A DNA stretch of 64,000 nucleotides from Chromobacterium violaceum ATCC 12472 (GTDB taxonomy: Bacteria; Pseudomonadota; Gammaproteobacteria; Burkholderiales; Chromobacteriaceae). The notes under the pieces are model-generated. The model saw only the letters and a list, made by a program, of their open reading frames with translations. It was not told the DNA's origin and did no database searches. The position numbers were made by a program, and so were the translations under genes. Positions 63,382 to 64,000 of the stretch are shown here, piece after piece (position 1 is the stretch's first letter; each line of letters opens with the position of its first letter). The stretch spans positions 2,923,752 through 2,987,751 of the forward strand of contig NC_005085.1 in assembly GCF_000007705.1 (NCBI RefSeq), read 5' to 3'.

Positions 63382-64000
63382 TCATGCCGCGGTTGCGGCC
63401 TGCAACTCGCGCAAATAGGGTTTGACCTTGGCTGCCGTCACCTTCTGCAGCTTGCACAGCAAGGCGTGGTCGATGTCCGCCAGATGGAACTGCCGGCTCA
63501 GCGTATCGCCAAGCAACAGCATCAGTTGGGCCGCCATTTCAGCGTCGGCCATCGCGCGGTGGGCGCGCCCGGTGTCGGGCAGGCCGGCCCAGCGCGCCAG
63601 CGTGCCCAGCTTGTGGTCCGGCGCCTGCGGCAGCAGGCGGCGCGACAGCAGCAGCGTGCAGGCGAAATCCTGTCGGCGCGACAGGCCAAGCAAGCCCAGT
63701 TCGTAGTCCCAGAACTTGCGGTCGAAGCCGGCGTTGTGCGCGGCCAGCGGGGCGTCGCCGACGAAATGGGCAGCGTCCCGCATCACCCGCTCCGCCGGCG
63801 GCGCGTCTTTCAGCATCGCGTTGCTGATGCCGGTCAGCCGCTCTATCATCGGCGGCACCCAGACGCCGGCGTTCATCAGGCTGTGGAAACGGTCGACCAC
63901 GCGTCCGTCCTCCACCATCGCCACGCCGATCTCGGTGGCGCGGCAGTCGCCGCCCGGCGTCGCGCCGTTGGTTTCGAAGTCGATGACGGCGACGCGCTGT
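63382..64000 (-). CDS. 3'-5' exonuclease, DEDDh type (partial)
   Basis: The gene runs off the right edge, so the N-terminus is missing; the visible part is 205 residues plus one base. Reading into the last 76 bases gives VAVIDFETNGATPGGD, containing the first catalytic Asp-Glu. HNAGFDRKF (second Asp) and HRAMADAEM (His and last Asp) complete DEDDh. It resembles the DNA polymerase III epsilon-like exonucleases of the DnaQ/RNase T group, probably acting in DNA repair or RNA trimming. The C-terminal end has a Lys-rich tail. The starting codon cannot be seen here. Confidence 0.88.
   Translation of the reverse strand, partial: QRVAVIDFETNGATPGGDCRATEIGVAMVEDGRVVDRFHSLMNAGVWVPPMIERLTGISNAMLKDAPPAERVMRDAAHFVGDAPLAAHNAGFDRKFWDYELGLLGLSRRQDFACTLLLSRRLLPQAPDHKLGTLARWAGLPDTGRAHRAMADAEMAAQLMLLLGDTLSRQFHLADIDHALLCKLQKVTAAKVKPYLRELQAATAA

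Overview
This window looks like chromosome of a Chromobacterium-type betaproteobacterium (Chromobacteriaceae, Neisseriales). The pointers are high-GC coding sequence, a lipase with its dedicated foldase, a kexin-like secreted protease with a downstream chaperone, and a PsrA-like fatty-acid regulon. The genus is an inference from gene content, not a measured assignment. About 47 protein genes were recognised. No rRNA, tRNA, CRISPR array or insertion sequence was seen. The left edge (1-1510) is visibly AT-richer than the rest and holds two orphan genes plus a 440-base AT-rich gap, so it may be acquired DNA.

Layout, left half. At 1511-6045 is a MacA-MacB-outer-membrane-lipoprotein efflux operon. 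At 6142-7941 a LysR regulator is divergent from a short-chain dehydrogenase. At 8123-11995 is a nitric-oxide/low-oxygen response block: a cysteine-poor Crp/Fnr regulator converges on an operon of NnrS, a hemerythrin-like protein, a DUF2249 protein and a polytopic membrane protein, with an Fnr/Dnr-type box upstream of nnrS. trpC follows, then the lipase and lipase foldase operon (12936-14781), a patatin-Omp85 autotransporter-like phospholipase, a PilZ-domain protein, and a kexin-like S8 protease overlapping its putative external chaperone (19006-21266).

Middle. 21431-30965 is a complete fatty-acid utilisation block, all on the minus strand: a TetR/PsrA-like regulator, fadE, a hot-dog thioesterase, fadL, fadB and fadA. 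PsrA-like palindromes lie at the regulator promoter and upstream of fadL. Then come metZ, a DUF488-MarR pair with a palindrome placed between -35 and -10 elements, an iron-dependent alcohol dehydrogenase, a MarC protein, a LysP-like permease and the Kup potassium transporter.

Right half. 39694-48541 is an MdtABC-type RND pump with its own outer-membrane channel. A GH18 protein follows. At 49964-56240 is the most unusual locus: four tightly coupled genes for a MoxR AAA+ ATPase, a small protein, a protein with a degenerate vWA domain and a seven-blade propeller, and a membrane-anchored helical-solenoid/propeller protein. This matches the plan of the MoxR-vWA-beta-propeller (bpX) ternary systems, for which a conflict or stress-sensing role has been proposed. 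The rest is two small secreted proteins, a Nu-class-like GST, a Cys-containing secreted protein, kdsA with a TTG start, a P1B-5 metal ATPase ending in a hemerythrin domain, a methyltransferase, a Trp-rich orphan protein and a DEDD exonuclease cut by the window end.
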